This document shows, piece by piece, positions 1-26,274 of a DNA stretch of 64,000 bases; the stretch's first letter is position 1; the number at the start of each line of letters is the position of its first letter. The stretch is taken from NCBI GenBank assembly GCA_963693365.1, contig CAVNZM010000003.1, forward strand, positions 11,036,001 to 11,100,000. The letters are read 5' to 3'. The DNA comes from Amoebidium appalachense (Eukaryota; Ichthyosporea). The position numbers and the translations under genes were made by a program. The notes under the pieces were generated by a model that was not told where the DNA came from, made no database searches, and worked only from the letters and a program-made list of their open reading frames with translations.

Positions 1-763
1 AAATTCCACCTCATTTATTCACCTTTTCATCGTACTTACCAACCTCCCTCCCCCCCCCCCCCCCGCCCCCGCGTCTTCCGGATCCCCCCCGTCCTCCCCT
101 TTCCCACCCATCCCTGGCATCCCGGCACCTTGGTCACACTTCACTCCAAGATCAATACCCCCCCTCCCACCACCTCCCCCCCCCCCCCCCAAACACACAT
201 GCTTCTAATTTTTTATTTTTTTTTCTCTAGATCTCCCTTCTCCCCTCTTTCTCCCCCCCAGCCCCCCAACCCACCCCCTTCCGCCCCATCTTCTGTTGAA
301 ACAACCCCCCCACTCATCCCCCCACATCCCACCCAACCACTTTGCCCTGGTTTCCTCTCTGACCCACCACAACGTGTGCCAACTGCCCTCCTCCCTCTCC
401 AACCCCCTCCCTCCCCTCCCCCTTCCCCCCTCCCCCCTCCCAGTTCTCCCCTTCCCTCACTCCCCTTCCCTCCCTCCCTCCTCCCCTTCCTTCTCAAAGA
501 GAGAAACACGACAACACCCCAACCATCATAGCACCTCCTTCACAAAAAGAGAGAAATGTGTTAATGGCCTTCTCAAATGTGAACGAATCACAGGGGTTTT
601 TAAAACTAATTTCAATGAATCGCATGGTGGTAATATGATTAACAAATGCGCATTTGTCTGGTAGCTGAAAACCGTCCCTCCCCTCCCCCCGCCCGTCCTC
701 CCCTCTCCCCTCGTTCCCCATACATGCACACACACACACACACACACCATCTCTATTGGTTTT

Positions 764-903
<140 letters not shown>

Positions 904-935
904 CACTTCCTCCCTTCTTTCTTCTTCTTTTCTCT

Positions 936-1105
<170 letters not shown>

Positions 1106-2223
1106 CCCCTCCCCCCCCCCCCCCCCCCTGAGAACGAATCATTTTGCAGCATAAAATCTTAAAATCTTAAAAATTAATCAGGCTAGTTATATCTCTTCTC
1201 AGCGGCTGAGAAACTTGGCCCCCATCACCCCTTTAATCCCCATCCCCCCCCCCCCCCCCCCCCCCCCCCCATCTCCCCCTTTTTCCCCTTCCATGTTCCC
1301 AACACCCCGGCCCTGCCTCAATCCAATTCACTCTTCGTGCAAAAACGAGCATTCCCTCGATTTCATCCTCTTCATTCCTTGTGCAAAACTTTTCCCTCGC
1401 TCCTCCCTCTTTGCGCACCAACACACATGCCCTCGTAAACATTCTTCACCTCTTTAACGTCACACGATATTCACTCCCTCTTCTCACAAAACCTGTCCAT
1501 ATCGGCTGAATCAGTTTGTGCCCAAGCTTTATGTACCCCCCCCCCCCCCCCCCCCCCTCCTCTCCCCCCCCCTCCCCCCCCCCCCCCACCACCCCCTCTT
1601 TATGCCTCCTGTCTTCCTCCCCCCCCCCCCCCCCCCCCCCCACACACCCCGCTCCCATCACACTAGCATCCAATGCCCCTAGGCCTCTCTTTCTCTCCTT
1701 ACCCTCTCCATCCCCTCTCCACCTAGCCCCCCTCCCCCCCCCCCCCCCCCCCCCCCCCCGCCCCTTCCCCCTTTACCCCTCTTCTATCCCACCCCACATA
1801 GGACTGTACAACGGTATTCCCCTCGCACCTGATTGGACAAAACACGATTTAATGACGTAAAATCAGGGGAGAACGATTCAATCCCCAAAGCGACATAAAG
1901 AGCGGGGGGGTTGGGGGGGAGGGACCGGGAGCCCCGGCATTTAGGGCCCGGACACACATAGGGTTATGGCTTTTGGGTTTCAAGGGTTACTATTTTGGTG
2001 AAATATTCAATGGCAAATATTGTTTTTTTTTTTGCCGGTTATGTGAGCAATGCTACTATACCTAGAAGCTTCTGTCCATAGACCTACCTCTCCCCCCCCC
2101 CCCCCCCCCCCCCCCCAACACACACACACACCCAGAGGAGATAACCAAAAAAAAAAAAATACCTGCCCTCGGCTCCTCCGTGGCACCCAAACCCTTTCCA
2201 CCGGTACCGACCCCCCCCCCCCC

Positions 2224-2258
<35 letters not shown>

Positions 2259-2304
2259 TCGCCCCACCACGCCCCACCCTACCCCACCCCTGGCCGCTTC
2301 CGTC

Positions 2305-2353
<49 letters not shown>

Positions 2354-2694
2354 ACACACACCTCCCCACCCCCATGCTAGTCCATCAAATGCCACACACA
2401 CCAATCTCACGATCATCCAGTCCCTCCTTTCCCCCCGTCTCCCCCATCCACCGTCCTGACCCTTGTATTTCTTCCCTTTTCCGGATTCTTTCACTCCTTA
2501 CTTCCTACTCTCCCCACATATACCATACCCCCCCCCCCCCCCCCCCCCCCCCCCGGAGAGTTCTGGATATCAGACCCGACAAACACATACACACACACAC
2601 AAACACACAAACACCTCCACTTCTTCCCTTCTCTCCTGTCAACCACACACCCATCTAATTTTTTATACCCCACCCCCCTCTTTTCCCCCTCCCC

Positions 2695-2746
<52 letters not shown>

Positions 2747-2813
2747 ACACACAGACAGATCCCGGACATCCAAGCCCTCTAAAAATCGCATCCGCACGTT
2801 CATACCCACCATA

Positions 2814-2953
<140 letters not shown>

Positions 2954-3015
2954 CACACATGCACACATGCACACCCACACACACATAAACGCACATGGTT
3001 GCACACACGCGCACG

Positions 3016-3046
<31 letters not shown>

Positions 3047-3756
3047 GAGAGGGGCAGGAGGGGGGGAGGAGGGGGGGGAAGTGGGGGGAGGGGGAGGGGG
3101 GGGGGGCTTGCAAGGCGGTACCTACACCAAAGACAACACCTTAGTCATTCCTTGAAAATTCCTGAATTATTCTGATCAATTTGGAATACCCGGGAATACC
3201 TGAGGAACACTACGGGATTACTCATCACGAATTATATTTTTGCTCTTAGTGTTTTGGGTTTTTGGGGTGTGGGGGTGATGCGTGTAGGAGGGGTGGCATG
3301 TGGGGGGGGGGGGGGGGGGGGGGGGGGGGAGAGGGTGGGTGGGGGGAGGGGGGGGGGGGGGGGGGGAGGAGGGGGGGGAAAAGAGAGACAAGGGGGGGAG
3401 ACGGAGAAGGGGGAATTATATACCATACGAAAGTTGCCACAACTCTTAGAACATCCAGTTTTTTCTAGTGAACGAATTCCATGATCTGCTGCACTCGAGT
3501 CCGCCCAAGCTTTCTATTGAATTTACTCCATTGGCTGTTAAAAAAGATGAAAGCATTCCCGATTGCCTAAGAAGATATTAATCACATGGCCTGGAACCGT
3601 TTGATTGGCTCATACAACTACAACCCCTCCCCCCCCCCCCCCTTCTCTCTCCTCCCCCCCCCCCCCCCCCCCCCGGCCGTCGCTGCCGCCGCCGGAGACG
3701 TCCGCTGGCGTTATATAGGAGCGTATCCGGCTAGACACACCTGTGACACTACTCTA

Positions 3757-3930
3757 ATTTAATCTTCTCATTTGATCTCTTCATTCGATCTCTTTATTTG
3801 ACCTTTTCATTCAAATCTTTTCATATAAGCTATCTTTTCATCTTTTCATTTAATCTTTTCATTAAGTTGTCATTAATCTTTTCATTTAATCTCCATTCAA
3901 TCTTTTCATTTGATCTTTTCCCTGCCAGTT
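3757..3930 (+). repeat. degenerate short tandem repeat, unit close to ATCTTTTCATTT
   Basis: The 12-14 base unit ATCTTTTCATTT and variants (CTCTTCATTCG, CCTTTTCATTC, AATCTTTTCATT) recur about 12 times in this otherwise unique stretch. This is a decayed minisatellite. It is the only such T-rich repeat in the first 5 kb and contrasts with the C-rich sequence on either side. Confidence 0.75.
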
Positions 3931-3982
3931 TCCCACAACTTAACTTTCTGTGCATAGCTATCTGCTACTTACCAACCGACCT

Positions 3983-4017
<35 letters not shown>

Positions 4018-4453
4018 TTCCTCCTCCCCCTCTCTCCCCCCCTCCCCCCATGGCATCCACCTCCAACCCACCGGCGAACCACACACCCCCATCAACCCAA
4101 TCCCAACCCTCCCAACCAGCCGTTTTAATCCTCCGACCTCCTCTCCCCCCCTCCCCCCCTTGCACACACATCACCAGTCCCTTCTCTGCCCCCTCCCCCC
4201 TCCCCCTCACATACACCTCTCCCCACCCCTTCCATCCATCCTTTATTCCCCCCCACCCTCCCCGTCTATCTTGCAGCGAAGCCAAAACATAGCCACACAC
4301 ACATGACTCTTTATTTTGAACTAACTTTACCCAAATCCGGTGTATTTGGCACGTGACTTAACATGCAAATGATCGGACACTGTTCGAAATGGGGTCATCC
4401 GATTGGCTACGGGGTGCCGTCAAGGACCGTCAAGAATTATGGGCTCACATGCA

Positions 4454-4804
<351 letters not shown>

Positions 4805-4955
4805 CGGGCGCACACACCTTTTCTCCCTGCTCCGTTTCCCCGCTTTCCCATGAAACCCCCCCCCCCCCCCTCCCCCCTTCTCTCCCCCCTCCCCTCTCCA
4901 CCCCACCCCCACGACCCAACTTAGCCTTTCCTCAACCATTTTTGATTCCCCCCCT

Positions 4956-4991
<36 letters not shown>

Positions 4992-5038
4992 CCCCCCCCT
5001 CCCCCCCTCCCCCCCCCCCCCCCCCCCCCCCCCCCCGC

Positions 5039-5072
<34 letters not shown>

Positions 5073-5318
5073 AACACAAAAAAGAAAGGAAATAAGGTGA
5101 AGAAGGAAAAAAAGGAAAGAAAATAAAAGAAAGAGAAGGGAAGAGAAAACAAGAAAAAAAGATAGAAGCTTGTCTCCCCCCCCCCCCCCCTCCCCCCTCC
5201 CCCCCCCCCCTGCCCGCCACTGCCACCACCCTGGTATATTCTAATAAAGAGATGAATAAAACAAAAAAAAGGAGAGAAGCATGCCCCCCTCCCCCCCCCC
5301 CCCCCCCCCCCCCTCCCC

Positions 5319-5350
<32 letters not shown>

Positions 5351-5603
5351 GCCGCTGCCGCTGCCACCACCCTGGTCTATCCCACGGGACACACCTGTAC
5401 AGTGGACGTTTTCTCATTTCGTTGCACACATGTGTCCGTTATGCACGAACACATATATAAGGACATCGAATGATGTACTGTAACATGCGTAATGACTTAA
5501 CACCATATTTTTGCCAAAGGGTTCTATGACGGTCACCTTGTTGTGAGCATGTTATATTGAGACATCATGTGATTCGGCATGTTTTTGAGAGAATATGAGA
5601 GAG

Positions 5604-5632
5604 AGAGGGGGGGGGGGGGGGGGGGGGGGGGG

Positions 5633-5664
<32 letters not shown>

Positions 5665-5725
5665 AGGGGGGAATAAAAAAAAGAAAGATGGCCGGATAGA
5701 AAGAAAGGAAGGAAGGAAGAAAGGA

Positions 5726-5773
<48 letters not shown>

Positions 5774-5795
5774 GATAAATCAAGGGAGGAAGGAA

Positions 5796-5828
<33 letters not shown>

Positions 5829-5886
5829 GAAGGAAGGAAGAAGGGAAGGAAGGAATGAAGGAAGGAAGAAAGGGGAAAATCATGAA

Positions 5887-5918
<32 letters not shown>

Positions 5919-5948
5919 AAAAAAAAAAGATATCAAGGGAGGAAGGAA

Positions 5949-5985
<37 letters not shown>

Positions 5986-6230
5986 GAAGAAAGGAAGGAA
6001 GGAATGAAGGAAGGAAGAAAGGGGAAAATCATGAAAAAAGAAGGGTAGAGTGTTTACTGGGGGGGAAGGGGACAGGGCGGATGGGTGGGGGGCGTCCGGG
6101 AGGGGGGGGGGGGGGGAGGGGGGGGAGGGGGGGGAGAAGGGAGGGGGAGGGGAGGGGGGGAAGGGGGGGGGGAGAGGGGGAGAGAGGAGGAGGGATGGGG
6201 AAGGGGGGAGGGGGGGGAGGGAGGATCCAG
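5604..6230. repeat. poly-G block followed by GAAA/GGAA compound repeat
   Basis: Poly-G at about 5608-5670 is followed by GAAA and GGAA tetranucleotides to about 6034, then by a G-rich block to 6225. A higher-order duplication is visible. A unit running from 'TCAAGGGAGGAAGG' through (GAAA)n to 'GGGGAAAATCATGAAAA' occurs twice, at about 5779-5886 and 5933-6036. Nothing here suggests coding. Confidence 0.9.
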
Positions 6231-6299
6231 AAAGGACACATGGGTGTGCATCCGACACATGGGTGTGCAATATCGATGAGAGGCATGCTCAGCCTTGGC

Positions 6300-7260
6300 A
6301 AAGCTATGTATCGAACTCTTTTCCTTTACTAATTATGATATATTAAAGTATATTATGATTTAAAGGGGTGTGCTACAAATGTTTGACTGTATATCATTCT
6401 GTCTGATGATAACGATATTGCTGCTTTTTTAGTTGTTTAAAACTCTGAGCAGAGTTGCAAGTGGAAGAAGGTAGTCTGTAAATGCACATGGGCTGTCAGC
6501 GGTGTCGGTGGGCGCCACGATCAACGGTTTTGCATACGCGTACACACACTGCTGCAGTACTGCTGCTGCATGCAGTAAGTCCGACGGCAACGGGTATTTT
6601 ACAGTGAGTGGACATACTAATGATTAGTGGCGTGCTGCGCAGGCCTAGGCGCCTAGGGACTTGCATGTGCAGGAACTTTCGTACATACTAACACAACATC
6701 TGGCGCCAGCCCTATGACTATTCGTCGTGATATCGGAAAGCGTGCACGGATGCCTATTTGTTCTTCTCTCAAGCACTGTAATATTTTTTGACGCATAAAT
6801 ATATTTATAGCTTGGAAGCAACTTGTATTATCATCATGAAGTTATTTGCATACTATCATACTGTATTGGACTTGAAGCCCCCGTGCACGCACGGGACCGG
6901 ACAGGAGACCGTGCGCGAGCCCACATAATAATGCTCCAACTGCGTAAGGAATGCATATGGGTGCGCTTTGTGGGTAAAATCCACGCGCAGAGCATAGACT
7001 CTGTCTGGTGCTCTGTGAGCCATACAAAGAAGTCATGTGTTCCGCCCCTCTACATAATAGAACATAGGAGTGCTTGCTAGTGATTGCTAGGTGTTCAACG
7101 TTGACGTTGAAAAGTTTGTTCTGATTTTTTTCGACTTTAGGTCTTATCTATTGGTTCCGCACGCATCACAACAATCTTTTGATTGGATTAGAACGAATAG
7201 AGTGGATCCCCCGAAACTCCTATGTGTGGGGCTAGTCGTATGTGTGAAACAGCGGATTTA
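6300..7260. other. unique spacer upstream of a retroelement remnant
   Basis: Ordinary mixed-composition DNA. Short open frames at 6823-7080 and 7091-7303 have no recognisable domain. They could be further 5' fragments of the LINE-like element that becomes recognisable from about 7281, but I cannot align them to it. Confidence 0.5.
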
Positions 7261-8190
7261 CGATTATCCAGTTTCGGGATTTGGGCCACGCCAAATTCCG
7301 TGACAGACATAGAACTGGATGTGGTCCTACATATAGTAAAATGCTACGCACTTTGTTTCGTACTCGGTTTGTGCCTCCCTTAATCAGTATGTTTGGATTG
7401 TCGTCTGCTGTTTGTCGTATGGAGGAATTGTCTCTTCGTTTTTGTTTTCATTTAGTTAGGCTACCTGATGGTCACCCTCTTTATGCTTTCTTCCCCCTCC
7501 CTCCATCCCTCTTCCCCCCCGATTCACCAACGCTACTTCTGAATGTCCTCAGCCTACCCTCTTTCCACCTGATTCTTCCTCTCGCTATCTCACTCCCTCT
7601 TTCTTTTCTCTTCCTGTTTTTTCTGCCTTTTCGCGTTATTACCATACGCAGTATAAGTTTCTTTCTCGTTCTGATAGAGAAATCAAAGGTAAAACTCAGT
7701 CGGCATGTGTTATGTTCCTTAGGCAACACCATACTGATCATTATCGCTTTTTGGGAGCTTTGGCAGGATACATTTCTCCTGCTGTACGTATGGATACCAC
7801 CCTAGTAGATAAGTCTGTATGGTGCTCTGATGTTGATATCGCCTGGGAAGTTGTGCAGTGGCGCTGTAATTCTTGTTTTCCTCGCCGCTGGTGCCACTTT
7901 TGTGCTGACCTTTTTAATCGCAAGCATGTTGATAGGTGTGAATTTTTATGTCGCGTTTTACCTCTTTCCCTCCGGGTATCTGCTACACTAGCTGGCAATG
8001 TGAACACTTTAGACTTTTTGTTGAATTCTGTTGGTCGTCACATTGAGTATTTATATGATTTTCACACAGTGTTCAGGTATCTCAGTATGCACTTGTTACT
8101 GGATAACTCGTGACGTTTTTATTGTCTTCTCAGTATGCCGTGCATACTTGCATATCTTTCCGTCGAATAAATCCAGTCAAAAGAAAAAAA
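7261..8190 (+). pseudogene. C-terminal remnant of a non-LTR (LINE-like) retrotransposon ORF
   Basis: Frame 7281-7805 reads through a segment with the look of the region after LINE reverse-transcriptase thumb domains: GL...CRMEELSLRFCFHLVRL. It is open until a frame change near 7700-7720. The second frame (7712-8113) ends with CHFCADLFNRKHVDRC, a C-x2-C-x7-H-x3-C cluster like the CCHC knuckle that ends many LINE ORF2 proteins. T-rich third codon positions differ sharply from the host exons. A 3' UTR with AATAAA at 8166 and an A-run follows. No RT catalytic YxDD block is present, so this is a 5'-truncated, frameshifted copy. The family assignment is inferred from motif shape only. Confidence 0.5.
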
Positions 8191-8412
8191 ATTCAATAAT
8201 CTTACACTAAAAAGGGGGATCCTGGTAAAACAAAGCTCCACATTTTCCGTAGTTACTAGTTACATGCTGTTACACACATATGGAAATGGGGTCTCAAATT
8301 CCCGGGAGCCCGTCGAATAAACCCAATCAAAAGAAAAATATTGTCTTCTCAGTATGCCGTGCATACTTGCATATCTTTCCGTCGAATAAATCCGGTCAAA
8401 AGAAAAAAAAAA
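8117..8412 (+). repeat. repeated LINE 3' ends with A-tails
   Basis: The tail 'CCGTCGAATAAA' followed by a short C/T-rich stretch, TCAAAAG and an A-run occurs three times, at about 8161-8190, 8311-8339 and 8381-8410. The preceding 40 bases (TTGTCTTCTCAGTATGCCGT onward) occur twice, at 8119 and 8341. This is consistent with insertion of a short copy behind another copy of the same element. Confidence 0.8.
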
Positions 8413-9844
8413 TGGTTACATACATACGACCCGCCCCACAATAGGATCCATAGAGTCTAGGAGGTGTAGCCCGGGTAAGCGGGTCGGAAGGCCTTTACAA
8501 CATGAAAGTAATATAGCAGATTATTAGCAGTCACTCTGATTTTAAAAAAAGCAAGAATATTTTTTTGTTATTTCTTATGCAAGGAAAGCGGAGAAAACCA
8601 ATAGTTATTGTGAGAAGAGATGAGAGTTGAACCGTGCATTCTGGGGCATTTAGAGGGACGCTGACGTCATGACTTGCTGAATGATTGCAGCAGCAACCCT
8701 TCTAATGATCATTTTGTGGTTGCTACTTCTTAGACATTACATTCCTACGCTGCGACTGTGATAGTACAAAGTAAGTAATGCACGCTCAACACTCACTACG
8801 GTACAGTTGTGTAATGGGGCCGAAAATCCAAATGTTTGTCGCCCAAAAAGTGGACAGCCCCAGGCCTTCCATTACCAGAATTTTACCACGCAAAATGCCA
8901 CCACCAATCACAATATTTCTGACCTAACTTTCTTTGGGTCAAAATGAACCAAGGAAATTAACCCCCAGAGTAAATTTTCAGACTGAAATAGAATTTAATG
9001 AAGATGAATAGATGATGTGAATCATGTGATTAAGAGCCAAGACCTCTGTATTTTATAAGCCAAAGTTTTTAAAAATAATTATATCACGCTTAAAGTTAAT
9101 ACTATTTTTAGAAACTGGCATATTTGAAACTCTTGAGTCTACACTTAAGAGTCTCAGGCTCGAGCGACTCAGTCACAAAGAAAATTTGAATTTGAAATTC
9201 CCAAAAAAGCCCATAAGCCATACGCCCCCCTTATGGTCTAGGGTTTCAGTTGTGGCTTCCGTTGATCAAGTGGCAAGGTGGCTCCCCAGCGAGTCCTCAC
9301 TATCCCTACTTACTCCATCTTGCATGTAGTTTGCATGTACGAAGGGTGAGAGAGTAAAAAAAAAAAAAATCATATTCAAAATCTGCCTTGTGCGTTTGGC
9401 AATCCATTAGAAAAGGTACATAAAATCTTTCCTGCACGGTCCGTGCTTGAAGCTCCCGAGCCCTGCGTCAACACAGCAACAAAAAGGCTTGCATCAGGGT
9501 TGTTAGTTTACATGTTCCGGCGGGCCAGATTTGGATGTATGTATTCCTCAGGCTCTGAAAACCACGCAAGGTTAATTATGTAAAATATAACTAACAAATT
9601 CCTACGAAGAAATGTAAATGTGATACAGCTACATAAATTGCATCCGTGGCCCCAGTTATCCAACACACCGGGTACCAGCATACCACTTGGTATATTCCTT
9701 AAACAGCAATAACTTATCGTCAAAAAAAGAAACGGGAACTCTTACTGGCAGTATGACAGATACGGCCTCACATACACACTATTGGCGATCGTTGCGCATA
9801 CCAATGCATTTTGGATAAGCACTCGTGTCCACTTAACGCAATCA

Positions 9845-9943
<99 letters not shown>

Positions 9944-10383
9944 CAGACACGCACACATACACTAATGCACAGAGTGGTGCTGAAGGAAACCCCCTATTTA
10001 AGACTTGCTGCATACTATCACGCAAATCCTTTGAATTGCTATACATATGTGACATCGGAATCTGGGCTAGTTTCGTTGGCCCTATGGGCTAAAGACAGTG
10101 GTCCTCTGCATACAGGAAAAAAATTAGGTTTAACCCTTTTGCGCGGTACCATTTAGTGTATTAATATCTTACAACTCTGCGCAAGTTGATTGGGAAACTA
10201 ATAAGTAGGGAAATGAATATCGCATATTCAACTGGGATTGCTTGCTCATTAATATTACTGCGATTTGTCACCACAGAAGAAAACTTTGAGAACAACAACG
10301 AAGAGCCGGACAAAAAGGTCGCAAATCTACCACCAAGACTAGCAAGACGGTAAATCTACGGCGACGCGGCCAGGCAACCAATC
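8413..10383. other. intergenic region upstream of the GPCR gene
   Basis: No exon or RNA gene recognised. It contains a CRE-like TGACGTCA at about 8662-8669 and a (CA)n tract at 9848-9940. The 120 bases before the GPCR start codon are A-rich and free of repeats, compatible with a promoter/5' UTR. A CCAAT element sits immediately before the ATG (ACCAATCATGG at 10378). Confidence 0.5.
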
Positions 10384-21012
<10,629 letters not shown>

Positions 21013-21663
21013 GGGGTCAGCGGGCACGTTCTGTGCCTCGTTTAACACAAAGTTGTTCCTAGTTCGTGTAATTCAAAGTAGTATTAGAGTTGTGTTAGCA
21101 GACGCAACTTGCCGATTCCTGATGTTTTGCCATCTAGATAGATCGCTTTTTTCATATTAGTAGCGCCACCTTCTCGAAGAGTCGATTCCAGTGCGCGATC
21201 TCACACTTCATGCACACGTTTCCTTTTCTTCAGCCAGCTGCCTCCTATAATGCTCTCGAATCACGATTTGAAAGTTTTGTGCTTGCATCGTGCAATGGTC
21301 ATGCATATGTGGGTTTGTACTTGCAATCGTTACCGTTTTGCGATAATCAGTAGGCAGGCTTGTGTGGCCCTTTGTGTGATTTATTTATGCTCTATAGCCT
21401 TTAGCCCATTATCTACGTTCATATCACGATAGAGATGCATATATATATTCTGTGTCCGGGCAGTGAAAGAGAGTCCTGTTTTGAGAAATTTTGGTTTACT
21501 GTTAGGGTTGTCACTTGTCACGTGTACCCCCTCTTTCGAAGATTTCTATAAGTGCTTTGCAGCTCCAGGCCGCATTCCAGATGTTCCCTTCTTTTTTTGT
21601 CCCTTTTGATGTGCCCTGGTGGCATCGGAATATAGAGTGTTGATCGGATTCGCATGGGCAAAA

Positions 21664-21720
21664 ATAAATGGAATAAATCGTCCCATTAAGACATCTTTTT
21701 TGCAATACAATCTAATAAAA
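21664..21720 (+). terminator. cluster of polyadenylation signals for the GPCR gene
   Basis: Three AATAAA hexamers (21664, 21673, 21715) lie about 650-700 bases after the GPCR stop codon, within AT-rich sequence free of coding potential. They are the first good signals downstream of the stop. Confidence 0.5.
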
Positions 21721-21776
21721 GCAGTGCCTTATTATATGCCCTTGAAACTCTCCAATAATTGTATGGCTACTGTAAC

Positions 21777-21840
21777 AGAGTTGTTATTCTCAGACTGATG
21801 ACGTGACCACTCACGTCATCAGTCTGAGAATAACAACTCT
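21777..21840. repeat. perfect 30-bp inverted repeat with 4-base loop
   Basis: Left arm 21777-21806 and right arm 21811-21840 are exact reverse complements, separated by CCAC. Each arm ends at the loop with GATGACGTGA, a CRE/bZIP-like half site, so the centre reads TGACGTGAccacTCACGTCA. A second, imperfect pair of arms (GGCTACTGTAACAGAG at about 21765 and CTCTGCTACAGTGGC at about 21856) lies outside. Confidence 0.97.
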
Positions 21841-22440
21841 ATGCCAGCATAAACTCTGCTACAGTGGCATTGACGTGATGCTGGAACTCCGCGAAACACT
21901 ACCTTAATATGCATGGCCGCCTCCACATTCTCAGGCCCACATCAGCGAAATAATCTCACTCGCTAACGCAAATTCAGCGCAAACCTCAGTCTTTTTAGAC
22001 AAATAAAGCGAACCGTCATACATAATTCTAGGCTCAGGCGACATGCAATCTAGAGAAATAGGGTGCGCACGCGTTCAAAGGACACTCCCCATGACTCCCG
22101 TCGACCAGAATCGGATTCTTTGGTTGCCAGCAACGGGCGGCGGATTTCAAATTTGAAAATGGCGCGCATTTTAGCGGCATTTTTGCCCTGCTCCTTAATG
22201 ACGTTATGCAGTAGATGCCAGAAAAGATTACATCAAGGCCATGTCCAATGGGCATTTTCCCTTTATTTCCTCGAATTGCGCGACTAATCCGCAGTGTGGG
22301 CAAGAGATTATAAATGACTCCCATGCGTATGCAGATTTACTATCAGTCATGATTTGCCCTCCTCTATTGGGTACACTGGCTCATGACATTGAGCGAATAG
22401 TGGAACAGACAAGTATTTGTTAAAAACTTAAAGGTTTTAT

Positions 22441-22470
22441 GATTGGCTGAAGGGTGAGCGCGGCGGGAAC
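22441..22470 (+). promoter_or_regulatory. CCAAT box and E2F-like site of the histone H3 promoter
   Basis: ATTGGCTGA (reverse CCAAT) at 22442 and GGCGGGAAC at 22462, about 140-165 bases before the H3 ATG. CCAAT and E2F-type sites are usual in S-phase-regulated histone promoters. Assignment is by position and motif only. Confidence 0.45.
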
Positions 22471-22605
22471 TCAGTTCAACAAAACCGTTGCCAAAGGCAA
22501 AAGGCGGCGGCAGCTCCAAACAACCTCTAGTTTTCCTTTCTTTTCCACTAATAAGTTTTGTGCGCAACAGGTGAAAGTCGTAGTCTACATAGCGACGTTC
22601 TAAAA

Positions 22606-24420
<1,815 letters not shown>

Positions 24421-24452
24421 GCACATCAACACATAGTTCTGTACAACACGCG

Positions 24453-24458
24453 AATAAA
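24453..24458 (+). terminator. polyadenylation signal of histone H3
   Basis: AATAAA 33 bases after the H3 stop codon. No canonical metazoan histone 3' stem-loop was seen in the short 3' UTR. Confidence 0.65.
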
Positions 24459-24479
24459 TATTAGCCTCCGTCTTCCTGG

Positions 24480-25747
24480 CTTAGCCCTAGGGATGGCGGC
24501 TCTCCTTTTTCCCTCTTCTATCGCTGCTGTGGGCAGCAGGTTGGCCGAGATACTAGAGAAAGTGACGAGGAATGAATTTTGATAATTACTGGCTCTATGC
24601 TGTCTCTGAGTGGCTCTGAGAGTCCTCTGATTTTTGTGTTTCTAGAAAAGCCCGCTGAGCTTGATGCTTGGGGTTTGGGCCCACGATTAAAGATTGCCGG
24701 GCGAGGCAGGTTAACGATGTGCTGCTGTGGTGGAAGGTGGAAGAGGGTTTTCATTTGAGCAGATCATGTGGATGCTTGCGCAAATTCTTTTAGGACGCTT
24801 CGTTTTTTGGGGCTGCACCAAGTGTTAAGGGTGGGGGTTGTCGATGTGCATTACGAAGGTGAAAGAATGGACGATAGGTGGTACAGTACCCGGTGCGTGG
24901 GGTGCCGAGAATGTGTGTGAGCTCCTCGAGCTCGTTGGCATGCGTGGCCCGGGCCGACAAGACGCTTGTGATCCCATTCTATAGCAGGGCCAGAGTAGGA
25001 AGGCTTGTTCTATAGATGGTGGCACATGCGTCCCAGCTCAAAAAAACTCCCAGGCTTAGGCATCGGACCCTTCCCCTCCCCTCGCACCCCCCCCCCCCCC
25101 CTCCCCCCTCCCCCCAAAAAAAACCCCCAAATCCACCCCACCCCTATGGGAGCTCCCTTTTCCTTCCCCCCAAATTGCGACCAACTATTGAACTATTGGT
25201 GGCTCACTACCACCACCACCCGCTACGTAGGGTACCGGGGAGGCTCGCACCACTGGGCCCCGGGGCCCGGCCAAGTGAGTCCCCTCAGCCGTGCACCCAC
25301 GCGTGTACATTTCGATTACATCGGTGGATCTTCGTTCCATGCAGCGCTCAAATTATACTGTGCAAGCCTTTGTACACGTGTTTACGAGTTGTGGTGTAAC
25401 GGTATATGTGTGTGCAGCGCTGCAACTGTTACCGCGTGTGTGCTTGTGTGTGTGCTACTGCTGCTCAGGACTCCTTGAACCTCAGCATTTTTACATGTTT
25501 ATGATGTAACATTTGAATGAAGCAAGGATGCGAGTCACTCGGATTATCATGGCAGAACGTGTGTGTGTGCAAAATGCGAGTCACTCGGATTATCATAACA
25601 TGTGTGTGTGCTTCTGTGTGTGTGTGTGTGTGTGTGTGCGTGCGTGTGAATATGCGTGTGCGTGTGTGTGTAGGTGTATGTGCGTGTGGGTGTGTGTGCG
25701 TGCTTACTTGCGTGCGTACGTGCGTGCGTGCTTGTGTGTGTGTGTGT

Positions 25748-25786
<39 letters not shown>

Positions 25787-26240
25787 TGTGTGTTTGTGTG
25801 TATGCACCGCAGACAGAGAGAGACTCTGAGGGTGCACAAGGGTGGGGAGTTCGGAACAGAGTGGGCTGCGAACTTGGGAATTGAATGGCCGATCCTACTA
25901 CTGAGATCATCAGTGATGAAACAAGAATTCGCCAGGCTAAATATATTTTGAAGATGCCATATAGCTTCACCAATGCCTCATGCCACGGTGTAACAAAACA
26001 TACAGTTGGTGATTCCTCCTACACTCACTATATCACGCTGTAGCCGCATACACACAACGGCACGTGCACCCGTGAGCACCCACACTCATACACGCGTGCG
26101 CGCCAGGTGATTGCGACATTCATTCGCGCTCCTATTGGCCGGCTCGGATCTATCAAGTCTGAAAATATGAGAAAGCAACAATTGCCGTGCGTTCCGATTG
26201 GTTCCCTCCAAAAAGCCGTTCCCACTCGCAAAATAAAAAG

Positions 26241-26274
<34 letters not shown>

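Noticed and set aside
9240-9300. tRNA-like stretch
   Set aside because: No cloverleaf with paired acceptor and T arms could be drawn.
25528-25597. Direct repeat of ATGCGAGTCACTCGGATTAT as an attachment site or CRISPR-like repeat
   Set aside because: Only two copies in a eukaryotic spacer, adjacent to a GT microsatellite; simple local duplication is enough.
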